This document shows positions 33,290 through 42,681 of a stretch of DNA of 64,000 nt, in pieces (the stretch's first letter is position 1; each line of letters begins with the position of its first letter). The position numbers and the translations under genes are program-made. The DNA is from JAVXTH01 sp036641395. GTDB taxonomy: Bacteria; Bacillota_I; Bacilli_A; Erysipelotrichales; Erysipelotrichaceae. The stretch spans positions 1 through 64,000 of the forward strand of contig JAVWEY010000004.1 in assembly GCA_036641395.1 (NCBI GenBank), in the 5' to 3' direction. The notes beneath the pieces were generated by a model. The model was not told the DNA's origin. It ran no database searches and was given only the letters and a program-made list of their open reading frames with translations.

Positions 33290-34780
33290 CTAAAGCAATT
33301 TCATCGCTTTCTTATTATCTTGATATAGTTTATCATAAATGATTCGATATTTCTTATATATTGCTTGATTATCTTGATTTGGTTGAATCATTCTTTGCGG
33401 TTTAACGACTTCTTCTAATTCCTTCCAAGTGTATCTACCAGATGCAACCATCGCTAGTAAAGCATCCCCATAGGATGCCCCAAAACTCACTTCACACACT
33501 CCAACAACTTTTTGTAAGACATCTGCTATGATATGTAGCCACGCATCATTTTGTGTTCCTCCACCAACTAACATAATTTTTTTAATTGGTAAATGGTGTT
33601 CTTCTAATATTTCAATGTGTTGAGCAATTGAAAAAGCTATTCCTTCTAAAGCAGAACGATATAAATGAGAGCGTGTGTGATGAAGTTTTAAACCAAAAAT
33701 TAACCCACTAGCATCTTCATCATTGATTGGTGTTCGCTCCCCTGCAAAATATGGAAGTGTGATTAACCCATCACTTCCAGCTGCAATTTTATTAACATCG
33801 TTTGCCATATAAGTAAAAGCATCCATCTCTTTATTTTTTTCATCAAAATATAATTGATCTCGATACCATTTTGTAAGCGTTCCTGCTGTATTTGTTCCAC
33901 CTAAAATACTAAAAGTATCAGGAATTATAAAAGTACTAGGCCACAATCTATCTTCCTGAATCAATTGATCACATAAATAAACGAAGTAACAAGAAGAACC
34001 TAATTGAACCATTAAATCACCACTATTAAAAACTCCCGTACTAATTGCTTCAGCTCCAGAATCCCCTGTTCCACAAATTACACGAGTGTGCGATGATAAT
34101 CCCATTAGTCGTGATCCTTCATTAGTTATTGTACCTACGATATCCGTTGCAGATGATAAATCAGCCATATGTGAATCTTTTATAAATAGATTACAATTAT
34201 CCTTATCAATATGATTATTCTTTAAATCATAAAACGGAACAAAATCTTCTGCTAAATAACGATCAATAACATATTTACCAGTTAATTTATAAGTTAAAAA
34301 AGAAGAAGCCGTTAAAAACTTATAAGTATTTTGATAAACCTCTGGCAAATTATTTTTTATCCATAATATTTTAGGAGCAACATCACTTGAACATAAATCA
34401 TGTAGAAACACTGCTTTTGCTTGATCACCATAATACTCATTTAAGTAATTAATTTCATTTACAGCTCGATGATCAATTCCATAAAGAATTGCTTTCATTA
34501 ACGGTTTGCCTTGCTCATCTACACTTAAACAATCACAACCCATTGCACTAATTCCAAGAACATCAATTGCTTCCTTATTCACCTTACTTTTATTTAATAA
34601 TTCATTTGATAGCGAACATAATTCTTCCCACCAAATCATTGCATCCATTTCAAAATAACCTGGTTTTGGATTTTCAATGGAATGAGAGCGAATTGCAATT
34701 TCGATTACTACGGCATTTTCATCAACAAGAACCCCTTTGCTTTGATTTGTACCGACATCAATTCCCATATAATATTTCAT
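33290..34780 (-). CDS. FGGY-family carbohydrate kinase
   Basis: 496 aa sugar kinase. The first ATP segment is GIDVGTNQSKGVLVDE; the second domain has GTGDSGAEAIS and MLVGGGTQNDAWLHIIADVLQ. The family includes xylulose, gluconate, ribulose and glycerol kinases, and the sequence alone does not decide. Next to zwf, gnd and pgl a gluconokinase or xylulokinase would make metabolic sense. It lies two bases after btpA. Confidence 0.87.
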   Translation of the reverse strand: MKYYMGIDVGTNQSKGVLVDENAVVIEIAIRSHSIENPKPGYFEMDAMIWWEELCSLSNELLNKSKVNKEAIDVLGISAMGCDCLSVDEQGKPLMKAILYGIDHRAVNEINYLNEYYGDQAKAVFLHDLCSSDVAPKILWIKNNLPEVYQNTYKFLTASSFLTYKLTGKYVIDRYLAEDFVPFYDLKNNHIDKDNCNLFIKDSHMADLSSATDIVGTITNEGSRLMGLSSHTRVICGTGDSGAEAISTGVFNSGDLMVQLGSSCYFVYLCDQLIQEDRLWPSTFIIPDTFSILGGTNTAGTLTKWYRDQLYFDEKNKEMDAFTYMANDVNKIAAGSDGLITLPYFAGERTPINDEDASGLIFGLKLHHTRSHLYRSALEGIAFSIAQHIEILEEHHLPIKKIMLVGGGTQNDAWLHIIADVLQKVVGVCEVSFGASYGDALLAMVASGRYTWKELEEVVKPQRMIQPNQDNQAIYKKYRIIYDKLYQDNKKAMKLL

Positions 34781-34782
34781 AA

Positions 34783-35592
34783 CTAAGCCTTTCGATATTG
34801 CTTAACTACTTCCATAAAAGCACTCACACGTTTTTCATCAATTCGCTCACGTGACTTTCCATCTTTTTTAAACGTCGTACCAACAAAAGCACCATCACAT
34901 TCATCAAAGATTGCTGCTACATTATCAATTTTGCATCCTGTACCACAAAATACCGGTGTATTATTTGCATATTTTGTGACCTCAAGAATTGATTCCATAG
35001 CCGGACCATTTCCCGCATTACTTCCAGCCACAACAAAAGCATCAGGATGACAATTGTTGTTTAAACTTTTTGTTATTTCACCAAGGGTACGATTATTTAC
35101 ATAAACTTCATCCTCAGAATTAACAAAATAAAACAACTTTAAATCATCTTGACGCAAAGTATGTTTTAAACGTATTGTATGAGCAATATCACGATCAATT
35201 AAACCAAAGTCACCAGCCCAAGCACCCGTGAATAAACAACGAGTAAATTGAGCGTTACAAGCAGCACATAATTCAATTGTTGCATCGCCATCATAAATTG
35301 CTTCTACACCAAAGGGTACTTTGATATCTTTTAAAAGTGATCCAACAACTACTGCCATTGCATTAGTTGTTACTTGTGATACCTTTCTTTGATAGGGCAA
35401 ACTAAATTCATTGGTGATTAATATCGCATCAACACCACCCTTTTGTAAGGCATCAAGATCACGTGCTGCATGTTTAATAATATCCTTCATACTTGTTTTT
35501 TCATCAAAAAAAGGATCTCCAGGTAATTCATCCAAATGAAGTAAACCAATCACTACCTTATCACAATGAAACATTTCATTTAACCAACTCAT
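34783..35592 (-). CDS. BtpA/SgcQ family protein
   Basis: 269 aa TIM-barrel-like protein of the BtpA/SgcQ family. Diagnostic parts are VIGLLHLDELPGDP, VDAILITNEFSLPY, FGVEAIYD, FTGAWAGDFGLI and FCGTGCKIDNVA. Cyanobacterial BtpA affects photosystem I; in Firmicutes these genes occur in sugar operons, where an enzymatic role on phosphosugars is suspected but unproven. It is coupled to the FGGY kinase gene, 76 bp after zwf. Confidence 0.85.
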   Translation of the reverse strand: MSWLNEMFHCDKVVIGLLHLDELPGDPFFDEKTSMKDIIKHAARDLDALQKGGVDAILITNEFSLPYQRKVSQVTTNAMAVVVGSLLKDIKVPFGVEAIYDGDATIELCAACNAQFTRCLFTGAWAGDFGLIDRDIAHTIRLKHTLRQDDLKLFYFVNSEDEVYVNNRTLGEITKSLNNNCHPDAFVVAGSNAGNGPAMESILEVTKYANNTPVFCGTGCKIDNVAAIFDECDGAFVGTTFKKDGKSRERIDEKRVSAFMEVVKQYRKA

Positions 35593-35667
35593 ATTGCCCT
35601 CCTCTTATGTATATATGTAGTTACATTCTAACATAAGCAAGCAATAATGTCACATTCACAAAGATGA

Positions 35668-37071
35668 TTATGATTCAATAATTGATGAAAACCAGACATG
35701 ATTAAGTTGTTTTAATAACTCATCACTAACCCTTGGACCAGCACTTCCTGGGGGATAAGAATAAATCTTGTTTCCTTCTTCTAAATACAATTGATGAAGT
35801 CTTTCCATATAATCCCAACTCAATTCAATTTGATCCCATTTAGAAAACCAATACGGTTCCTTCTTAATACATGCAAGTAATAATCGCTCATAAGCATCTG
35901 GTGTATTTATTCTATTTACTTCTAAACAACTCTGACAAAAATCCATATTAACTTTCATAATCTCATTACTATTACCAGGTTTTTTAATATTAAACTGTAA
36001 ATAAATACCTTCCATTGGTTGAATCTTTATTACTAAAACATTTGGTTGTGCTTGTGCATAATGCTGTTTAAAAACAATCGCAACTTCCATTTCACGTTTA
36101 TTTAGTTTCTTACCACTACGGATATAAAAAGGCATATCCTGCCATCTTTCATTATCGATGAATAAACGTAAACCAACATAGGTTTCCGTTTTAGAATCCT
36201 TTGCGACTTTCGGCTCACTTTGATAGCCATCGTATTGTCCCATAACCATCGTATCTTTAATTGAAATATTATTTAAGGAGCGCATTGAACGCAATACTTT
36301 TAACTGTTCCTCATGCATTGCATCTTCATTATTACTTGGTTGTTCCATCGCAATAATACTAAGAATTTGAAGGAGATGATTTTGAACCATATCTTTTAAA
36401 GCACCACTTTGATCATAATAATCACCACGATTTTCTACTCCAATATCTTCAAAGGCACTAATTTGAATCGATTCAATAAATTCGTGATTCCATATATTAG
36501 AAAAAATTGGATTTGTAAAACGAATCGTTTGAATATTACGAATCATTTCTTTACCTAAATAATGATCAATACGATAAATATTATCTTTAATAAAGAAATC
36601 TTCCATTTTCTTATTTAATAATTTAGCTGCTTTAAGATTCTCACCGAAAGGTTTTTCAATCATTAAAGATGCTTCATTTGAATGCTCAACAACCTTTAAA
36701 CCATCAATTATAATTGAAAAGAATTGTGGTGCAACCGCAAAATAAAATATATGATTTCTTAATTTATAGTTATTATATAAATGATTTAATTCATGGTAAT
36801 TATCTTTATTTGTAAAATCCATTTGAAAATATAAAATAGAATGACATAATTCATCAAAAGTTTCTTCTTGAAATGATAGCCGAGCAAATTTCTTTACCCA
36901 TGGTTTTACCATATCACAATATTGATTATGATCATAATCTCTACGACCAATTATAATAATTTTAGCTTGTGTATCCCATTCATTATTCGCAACCAAATTA
37001 TATAAAGCAGGTAATAATTTACGTAAAGTTAAATCACCAGTTCCTCCAAATATGGTAAGACTACTAGCCAT
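35668..37071 (-). CDS. zwf: glucose-6-phosphate 1-dehydrogenase
   Basis: First enzyme of the oxidative pentose phosphate pathway, about 467 aa. The nucleotide fingerprint reads IFGGTGDLTLRKL and the active-site segment is YRIDHYLGKEMI. The start is set at ATG 37071, where GGGGGA lies upstream, inside the end of gnd (8-bp overlap); the longer frame to 37146 would only repeat gnd sequence in another frame. The order pgl-gnd-zwf gives NADPH and ribulose 5-phosphate production in one operon. Confidence 0.94.
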   Translation of the reverse strand: MASSLTIFGGTGDLTLRKLLPALYNLVANNEWDTQAKIIIIGRRDYDHNQYCDMVKPWVKKFARLSFQEETFDELCHSILYFQMDFTNKDNYHELNHLYNNYKLRNHIFYFAVAPQFFSIIIDGLKVVEHSNEASLMIEKPFGENLKAAKLLNKKMEDFFIKDNIYRIDHYLGKEMIRNIQTIRFTNPIFSNIWNHEFIESIQISAFEDIGVENRGDYYDQSGALKDMVQNHLLQILSIIAMEQPSNNEDAMHEEQLKVLRSMRSLNNISIKDTMVMGQYDGYQSEPKVAKDSKTETYVGLRLFIDNERWQDMPFYIRSGKKLNKREMEVAIVFKQHYAQAQPNVLVIKIQPMEGIYLQFNIKKPGNSNEIMKVNMDFCQSCLEVNRINTPDAYERLLLACIKKEPYWFSKWDQIELSWDYMERLHQLYLEEGNKIYSYPPGSAGPRVSDELLKQLNHVWFSSIIES

Positions 37072-38473
37072 GTATATTCCCCCAAACATGATGAAATACA
37101 CCATTTTGATCATTGCGCTCATAAGTGTGAGCACCGAAATAATCACGTTGTGCTTGAATTAGATTAGCCCCATTTTCTATACAACTCAAAGTATCAAGAT
37201 AAGCTAAGCCACTCATCATCGTTGGTAAGGCAATCGCATGTTGTGCTCCATCTACCACGCATTTACGTAATGCTGCTTGTTTATTTAAGATTTCATCTAA
37301 GAAAAAAGGATCAAGGATTAAATTTTCTAAGGAAGCATCCTTTACAAAAGCATTCTTAATTGGTTCTAATAAAGCGGATTGAATAATACAACCTGCTTTA
37401 AATATATCTGCTATTTTTGCGAAATCTAATTGCCAATGATTTATCTTAGATGCATTTGTTAAAAGCGAAAAACCTTGCGCATAAGCAATCATTCTAGCTA
37501 GGTATAAAGCATCATGAACATTATTTACTAGTTCTTCTTGATTCATTTGTTTTTCTTTATCTACTTGAATAATAAAAGATAGTTTTGTTCTTAATTCATC
37601 CTGATTTGATAGTGTTCTAGCATTACCTGCACTGCTGATTAAAGATACATCGATTCCCTGTTTCATTGCTTCAATACTAGTCCATCTTCCGGTTCCTTTT
37701 TGTTTTGATTTTGATTTAATTTTATTTAATAAATAATCAGTTGTTAAATCATCTTTTTCATTCATAATTTCAGCTGTTATTTTCATTAAATAACTTTTAG
37801 TAACCCCTTGATTCCAATTATTAAAAATTGTAGAAAGTTCATTTTGGTTAAAATTACCAAGTTGTTTTAATAATAAATATGCTTCACTAATTAACTGCAT
37901 ATCTGCATATTCAATTCCATTATGAACCATTTTCACAAAGTGACCAGAACCATTCTCTCCAATATAACTCACACAAGGTATTCCTTCACTTCTCGCAGCA
38001 ATTGCTTCAAAGATCCACTTAATACTCTCATAAACTTCTTTATCTCCTGAGGGCATCATACTAGGACCAAAACGCGCTCCGCTTTCACCTCCGGATATAC
38101 CAACTCCATAATAATAAATACCTAAATTCTTTAAATAACTTTGACGAACAATCGTATCTTCATAAAAAGAATTACCACCATCCATGATGATATCACCTTT
38201 ATCTAATAAAGGAATTAGTTGTTCAATAATGGAATCAACCGCTTTACCTGCTTGAATCATTAACATAATAATACGTGGTTTAGCCAAAGATTCAACAAAC
38301 ATATCCAGACTTAGAAAACCATGAAAGCCTTGATTGTTTTCTTTTATAATACTTTGAGTTACTTCAATACTGCGATTATAACCCGCTACTAATATTTGAT
38401 GATCACACATATTAAGCGCTAATGCTTTACCCATCGTTGATAAACCAATAATACCAATATCTAATTTATTCAT
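37064..38473 (-). CDS. gnd: 6-phosphogluconate dehydrogenase, decarboxylating
   Basis: 469 aa. Starts DIGIIGLSTMGKALALNM (cofactor fingerprint). The signature GVGISGGESGARFGPSMMP and the catalytic Lys in GHFVKMVHNGIEY are present. It converts 6-phosphogluconate to ribulose 5-phosphate with NADP+ or NAD+. It overlaps both neighbours by 8 bp. Confidence 0.95.
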   Translation of the reverse strand: MNKLDIGIIGLSTMGKALALNMCDHQILVAGYNRSIEVTQSIIKENNQGFHGFLSLDMFVESLAKPRIIMLMIQAGKAVDSIIEQLIPLLDKGDIIMDGGNSFYEDTIVRQSYLKNLGIYYYGVGISGGESGARFGPSMMPSGDKEVYESIKWIFEAIAARSEGIPCVSYIGENGSGHFVKMVHNGIEYADMQLISEAYLLLKQLGNFNQNELSTIFNNWNQGVTKSYLMKITAEIMNEKDDLTTDYLLNKIKSKSKQKGTGRWTSIEAMKQGIDVSLISSAGNARTLSNQDELRTKLSFIIQVDKEKQMNQEELVNNVHDALYLARMIAYAQGFSLLTNASKINHWQLDFAKIADIFKAGCIIQSALLEPIKNAFVKDASLENLILDPFFLDEILNKQAALRKCVVDGAQHAIALPTMMSGLAYLDTLSCIENGANLIQAQRDYFGAHTYERNDQNGVFHHVWGNIHG

Positions 38474-39428
38474 TTTCTTCCTCTTTTCCTAATATAACGC
38501 ATAATGGTTCAGGAACAAACTGTTCACTTAATTGATTCTCTAATAAACCAGTTTTATCATTTACCCTGATACTAACAATGAGATTACTATAACGATTTGC
38601 GATAATTAAACAATGTTGTTTCGCAGCATAAATAAAGTCACGAGGATGTTTTCCTCCACAACTCTTTCTTTGAATTACTTGCATTTTATGATTCAAAGCC
38701 ACAACTATGATTTCATCGACACTGCGAATTGAAATATATAAATATTTTTCATCTTCAGTTAAGATAATGACAGCGCCTTCACCATCAACATCTTTTTCAA
38801 TCAATGATAATTGTTCGATTAAAACAAAATCTAAACTATTTACTTTAAATTTAAATATTTCATTACTTAATTCACTTAAAACATAAAAGATAGTCATATC
38901 TTTATTAAATACCCCATGACGAGGGCCACTTCCCTTTGGGAAATTAATCGCTTTTATAAAACAATTATCCTCTTTATGAAAAATTAATATCTGATCAAGA
39001 AAAAGGCAAGGAACCAAAAAATATTCTTTATAAAAGATAATTTGATGACAACCAGCTTTATCTCTCACATCAATCTTTTTAATAAAAGCAATGTGATCCT
39101 CTAGTCTTTCATAAATCATAATATTACCTTCATGATAGTTTGCAGTATAGATTCGATTTTCATCTTGTTTAATAAAACAAGTTGGAATTTCATTTAATAA
39201 AAGCGAATGAGAATCCTTGTTATTTAGATTAAAAGTAAAAATACCTGCTTTTGCTTCTTCTTTTACTGTTGAAACTAAAATATCATCTTTTAAAGATAAA
39301 TATTTTGATTGATAAAGTGGAATCTTTAAAAATGGTTTCGATAGAAGTCCATCTTCACTTATTGTATATTCATAAATACCATAATCTTCTTTACTACAAG
39401 CGGAAATATAACCAATCTGTTTTTTCAT
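38466..39428 (-). CDS. pgl: lactonase family protein (6-phosphogluconolactonase-like beta-propeller)
   Basis: About 320 aa seven-bladed propeller of the YbhE/Pgl type. Typical strands are YISACSKEDYGIYEYTISEDG, CHQIIFYKEYFLVPCL, GSGPRHGVF (catalytic His/Arg region) and the HPRDF segment near the end. Its place first in the pgl-gnd-zwf operon supports hydrolysis of 6-phosphogluconolactone. The start is ATG 39428 with AAAGG ten bases upstream; two further ATGs at 39464 and 39458 are less well placed. Confidence 0.85.
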   Translation of the reverse strand: MKKQIGYISACSKEDYGIYEYTISEDGLLSKPFLKIPLYQSKYLSLKDDILVSTVKEEAKAGIFTFNLNNKDSHSLLLNEIPTCFIKQDENRIYTANYHEGNIMIYERLEDHIAFIKKIDVRDKAGCHQIIFYKEYFLVPCLFLDQILIFHKEDNCFIKAINFPKGSGPRHGVFNKDMTIFYVLSELSNEIFKFKVNSLDFVLIEQLSLIEKDVDGEGAVIILTEDEKYLYISIRSVDEIIVVALNHKMQVIQRKSCGGKHPRDFIYAAKQHCLIIANRYSNLIVSIRVNDKTGLLENQLSEQFVPEPLCVILGKEEENE

Positions 39429-39504
39429 AATTAATATACCTTTATCCTTTATTGACATTATCATACATGTTTCATTATTTTTCTACCATTATTATGCCTA
39501 AAAC

Positions 39505-39529
39505 AAAAGAAAACATCACAAAGGATGTT
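39505..39529 (-). terminator. weak terminator after dnaE
   Basis: AACATC (39512-39517) pairs with GATGTT (39524-39529), a 6-bp stem with 6-nt loop, followed by TTTCTTTTG on the minus strand. It overlaps the stop codon region. Confidence 0.55.
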
Positions 39530-42500
39530 ATTCTATCTCTACTTTACTTAATTTACGTACTAAACAACTATTTTCTCGATCAATTTTACCTTCAACTAAT
39601 AAATAATTTCCTTTGATTAAAATATTCACATTTGCTGAATATATATTCGGCATACAGACTAAATCAAATGAACTTGTTTCATCGCTCACACTTACAAACA
39701 TCATTAAATCACCATTTTTAGTACGATGTTGTTTGCATCGATCAACAATACATAACAGTTTCACAAAACCTCGTTTGTTTTGTAGTTCAATTAAAGAAGC
39801 AATATCATTTCCTAGTTTATTTCTAAGTGCAACAATTGGATGATCACTTAAATAAAAACCGATTACTTCTTTTTCTCGCAATGCTCGCATTGCTTTATTC
39901 TCTTTAATTGATTTTAAAGCAGGTTTACTAACCAAATCAAAATCAATCGTAATCTGATTCGCATCTTCAATTTTCACCAGCCCTGCATAACGCATCGCAT
40001 CATCAAGACTTGCTAACATACTTGCTCGATTCATTTTAAAATCATCTAAAGCTCCAGCATGTATTAAAGATTCAATTATTTTTGTACTGATTCGACAAGT
40101 TGAAATACGTGCAACAAAATCAAAGAAATCATGATAAATACCATGTTGCTCTCTTTCTAATAAAAGTTCATTACAAAGTGAAGATCCAATTCCTTTAATT
40201 GCCGTTAAAGGAAAGCGTAATCCATTTCTTTCAATCATATAAGTACTACCACTGTAATTTACACTTGGTGAAAGAACTACTATTTTTCTTTTCTTTGCTT
40301 CAAAAATGTATTCACTCGTTTTATTTTCTGAACCAATTACGCTATTACATAACGATGCAAAGAAATAAAGAGGTGCATTTGCCTTTAAATATGCCATTTG
40401 ATAAGCAACCATTCCATAAGCAACACTATGTGAACGATTAAATCCATAATTGGCAAATTTCATAATTAAATCATAAACCTTGTGAGCTAATTCTTTTTCA
40501 TAGCCTTTTTCAATTGCTCCATCAATAAACTCTTTCTGTAAGTTAAATAACTCATCTTCATGTTTTTTACTGATGGCTTTTCTTAAATTATCCGCCTTTG
40601 CAAGCGAAAAGCCAGCCATTACTTGGGCTACTTGCATAATCTGTTCTTGGTAAATCATAATGCCATAAGTATTCTCTAAAATACTTTTTAAATTTGGATG
40701 AAGATAATCAATTGTTTCAGGGTGTTCTCTTCGTTTTAAATATTCAGGAATGTTTTCCATTGGACCAGGTCGAAACAAAGCAATGGTTGCGACAATATCC
40801 TCAAAATTAGTCGGTTTCATTTTACGTAATAAATTCTTCATTCCTTCACTTTCCAATTGGAAAATACCGACCGTATCAACTTTTTGAATCACATCAAAGG
40901 TTAAACGATCATCTAATGGAATTTTCATAATATCTAATTTATGTTGTTTATTAATATTCGTAACTATTTCATCAATAATCGTAAGATTTCTAAGACCTAA
41001 GAAATCCATTTTAATTAAACCGAGTTCTTCCAAATATTCCATCGTGAATTGTGTTGCATTATTTCCCTCATCAACATCAATTAATGGACATACCTTTACA
41101 ATATCATCCTTTGATAAGACAATACCAGCCGCATGTTGAGAAGCGTGTCTTGGTAAGCCTTCTAATTGCTTCGCAATTTCAAACATTTTTAAAAAAGTCG
41201 GATTTGCGTTAATTACCTGTTTGAATTTAGGATTACTTTCATATGTCTTTTGTAATGTCGCTTTTACTACACTTGGAATCATCCGGCATAACATATCAAT
41301 ATCATGTAAACTAATCCCCATTGTCTTACCAACATCACGCATAACCTGCTTTGCTGCCAATGTATTAAAAGTTACAATATTCGCAACATGTTGCTTTCCA
41401 TAGCGCTCCCGTACATAAGCAATGACCTCATCACGCCGATTATCTGGGAAGTCAGTATCAATATCTGGCATTGATACACGAGAAGGATTTAAAAAACGTT
41501 CAAATAAAAGATTATATTTTATTGGATCAATATGAGTAATACCTAAACAATAAGACACCAAAGAACCTGCTGCACTACCTCGACCTGGTCCTACATAAAT
41601 ATGCTGTGTTTTCGCAAAGCGAATAAAGTCCCATACAATTAAAAAATAATCTTCATAATGCATATTTGTAATTACTTCTAATTCATAACTTAAACGATTT
41701 ACATAAGAACTTGGAATCTTTTGAAAGTTCATTCGTTTTTCTAGACCTTTATGACAAAGTTCTTTTAAATAGACAGAACTTTCTACCTCATATTTATTTT
41801 CAAACTGTGGTAAAGCAGCTTTTTCAAATTGCATTTTCACATTACAATTATCCGCAATATAATCACTCATTGCTAAATCATCTAAATCATATAACGCATC
41901 CATTTCTTCCTTTGATCTAAAATAACGAGCTGGACTATAATTCAATGTTTTATCATGAATACTTACTCCCTGCTTCATTGCGCATAGTGTTTTATAACTA
42001 TCCTCTTCTTCACGATTTAGGAAATAGATACGCGATATGGCTACTGTTCTAATCTTTAAATTGATACAACACTGTTTTAAAAACTTATTCTTAATCTTTA
42101 ATAAACCAGAATCATTTCTTGAAATCGCAACAAAAAAGTTTGAAAAAGCAGCGCTACAAGTTAAAAGAAAAGCATTTATATTATCTTGATTTTCATTAAT
42201 AACATTCGTTTCAAAATTTGTATCTTCTCCAAATAAAACAACAAATAAATCATCACAAAAACTGCTTAAATATTCAATACTCAATTGATCATGTTCTGCA
42301 TTTAAGTAAGTCGATAGTTTCATTAATTGTAAGTAACCATCATCATTTTTCGCAAATAATAAATAAGTATATGATTCATTATCTTGAGTAACATTAACTT
42401 CCATACCAAATATAGGTTTAATATTAGCTTTATTACAGGCATGGTAAAAAGCCATTGCTCCATGCATTACCTGAAAATCACATAAGGCTACACTTTGATA

Positions 42501-42590
42501 ATGATGTTCATTACAAGCTTTAATAATCTTTGGTATGGTTAAGGTACTTGATAACAAAGTATAAGCACTGCGCACATGTAAATGGACCAT
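39528..42590 (-). CDS. dnaE: DNA polymerase III subunit alpha (DnaE)
   Basis: C-family replicative polymerase of 1020 aa, about 95 shorter than B. subtilis DnaE. An N-terminal PHP domain (about 1-200) starts VHLHVRSAYTLLSS; the metal-binding HxH is altered (HVR), so proofreading there is unlikely. Polymerase residues are in PGRGSAAGSLVSYCL, PDIDTDFPDNRRDEV (about 373-388) and the FRPGPM loop; a helix-hairpin-helix and an OB domain (GFVKLLCIVDRCKQ) follow. It probably extends RNA primers before PolC. The start is ATG 42590 after AGGAGG. Confidence 0.94.
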   Translation of the reverse strand: MVHLHVRSAYTLLSSTLTIPKIIKACNEHHYQSVALCDFQVMHGAMAFYHACNKANIKPIFGMEVNVTQDNESYTYLLFAKNDDGYLQLMKLSTYLNAEHDQLSIEYLSSFCDDLFVVLFGEDTNFETNVINENQDNINAFLLTCSAAFSNFFVAISRNDSGLLKIKNKFLKQCCINLKIRTVAISRIYFLNREEEDSYKTLCAMKQGVSIHDKTLNYSPARYFRSKEEMDALYDLDDLAMSDYIADNCNVKMQFEKAALPQFENKYEVESSVYLKELCHKGLEKRMNFQKIPSSYVNRLSYELEVITNMHYEDYFLIVWDFIRFAKTQHIYVGPGRGSAAGSLVSYCLGITHIDPIKYNLLFERFLNPSRVSMPDIDTDFPDNRRDEVIAYVRERYGKQHVANIVTFNTLAAKQVMRDVGKTMGISLHDIDMLCRMIPSVVKATLQKTYESNPKFKQVINANPTFLKMFEIAKQLEGLPRHASQHAAGIVLSKDDIVKVCPLIDVDEGNNATQFTMEYLEELGLIKMDFLGLRNLTIIDEIVTNINKQHKLDIMKIPLDDRLTFDVIQKVDTVGIFQLESEGMKNLLRKMKPTNFEDIVATIALFRPGPMENIPEYLKRREHPETIDYLHPNLKSILENTYGIMIYQEQIMQVAQVMAGFSLAKADNLRKAISKKHEDELFNLQKEFIDGAIEKGYEKELAHKVYDLIMKFANYGFNRSHSVAYGMVAYQMAYLKANAPLYFFASLCNSVIGSENKTSEYIFEAKKRKIVVLSPSVNYSGSTYMIERNGLRFPLTAIKGIGSSLCNELLLEREQHGIYHDFFDFVARISTCRISTKIIESLIHAGALDDFKMNRASMLASLDDAMRYAGLVKIEDANQITIDFDLVSKPALKSIKENKAMRALREKEVIGFYLSDHPIVALRNKLGNDIASLIELQNKRGFVKLLCIVDRCKQHRTKNGDLMMFVSVSDETSSFDLVCMPNIYSANVNILIKGNYLLVEGKIDRENSCLVRKLSKVEIE

Positions 42591-42655
42591 CACTTACCTC
42601 CTGTCTTTCCATTATTCTAACATATTTTTGAGTATGTTACATCGGTTAGCACTAT

Positions 42656-42681
42656 AAAAAAAGAACTTCTTTCGAAGTTCT
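42656..42681 (-). terminator. terminator after the 561-aa membrane protein gene
   Basis: AGAACTTC (42662-42669) pairs perfectly with GAAGTTCT (42674-42681), has a GAAA tetraloop on the transcript, and a T run of seven. Confidence 0.9.

Noticed and set aside
37072..37146. Longer N-terminus for zwf
   Set aside because: It overlaps gnd in another frame; GGGGGA before ATG 37071 and the family start decide for the shorter form.
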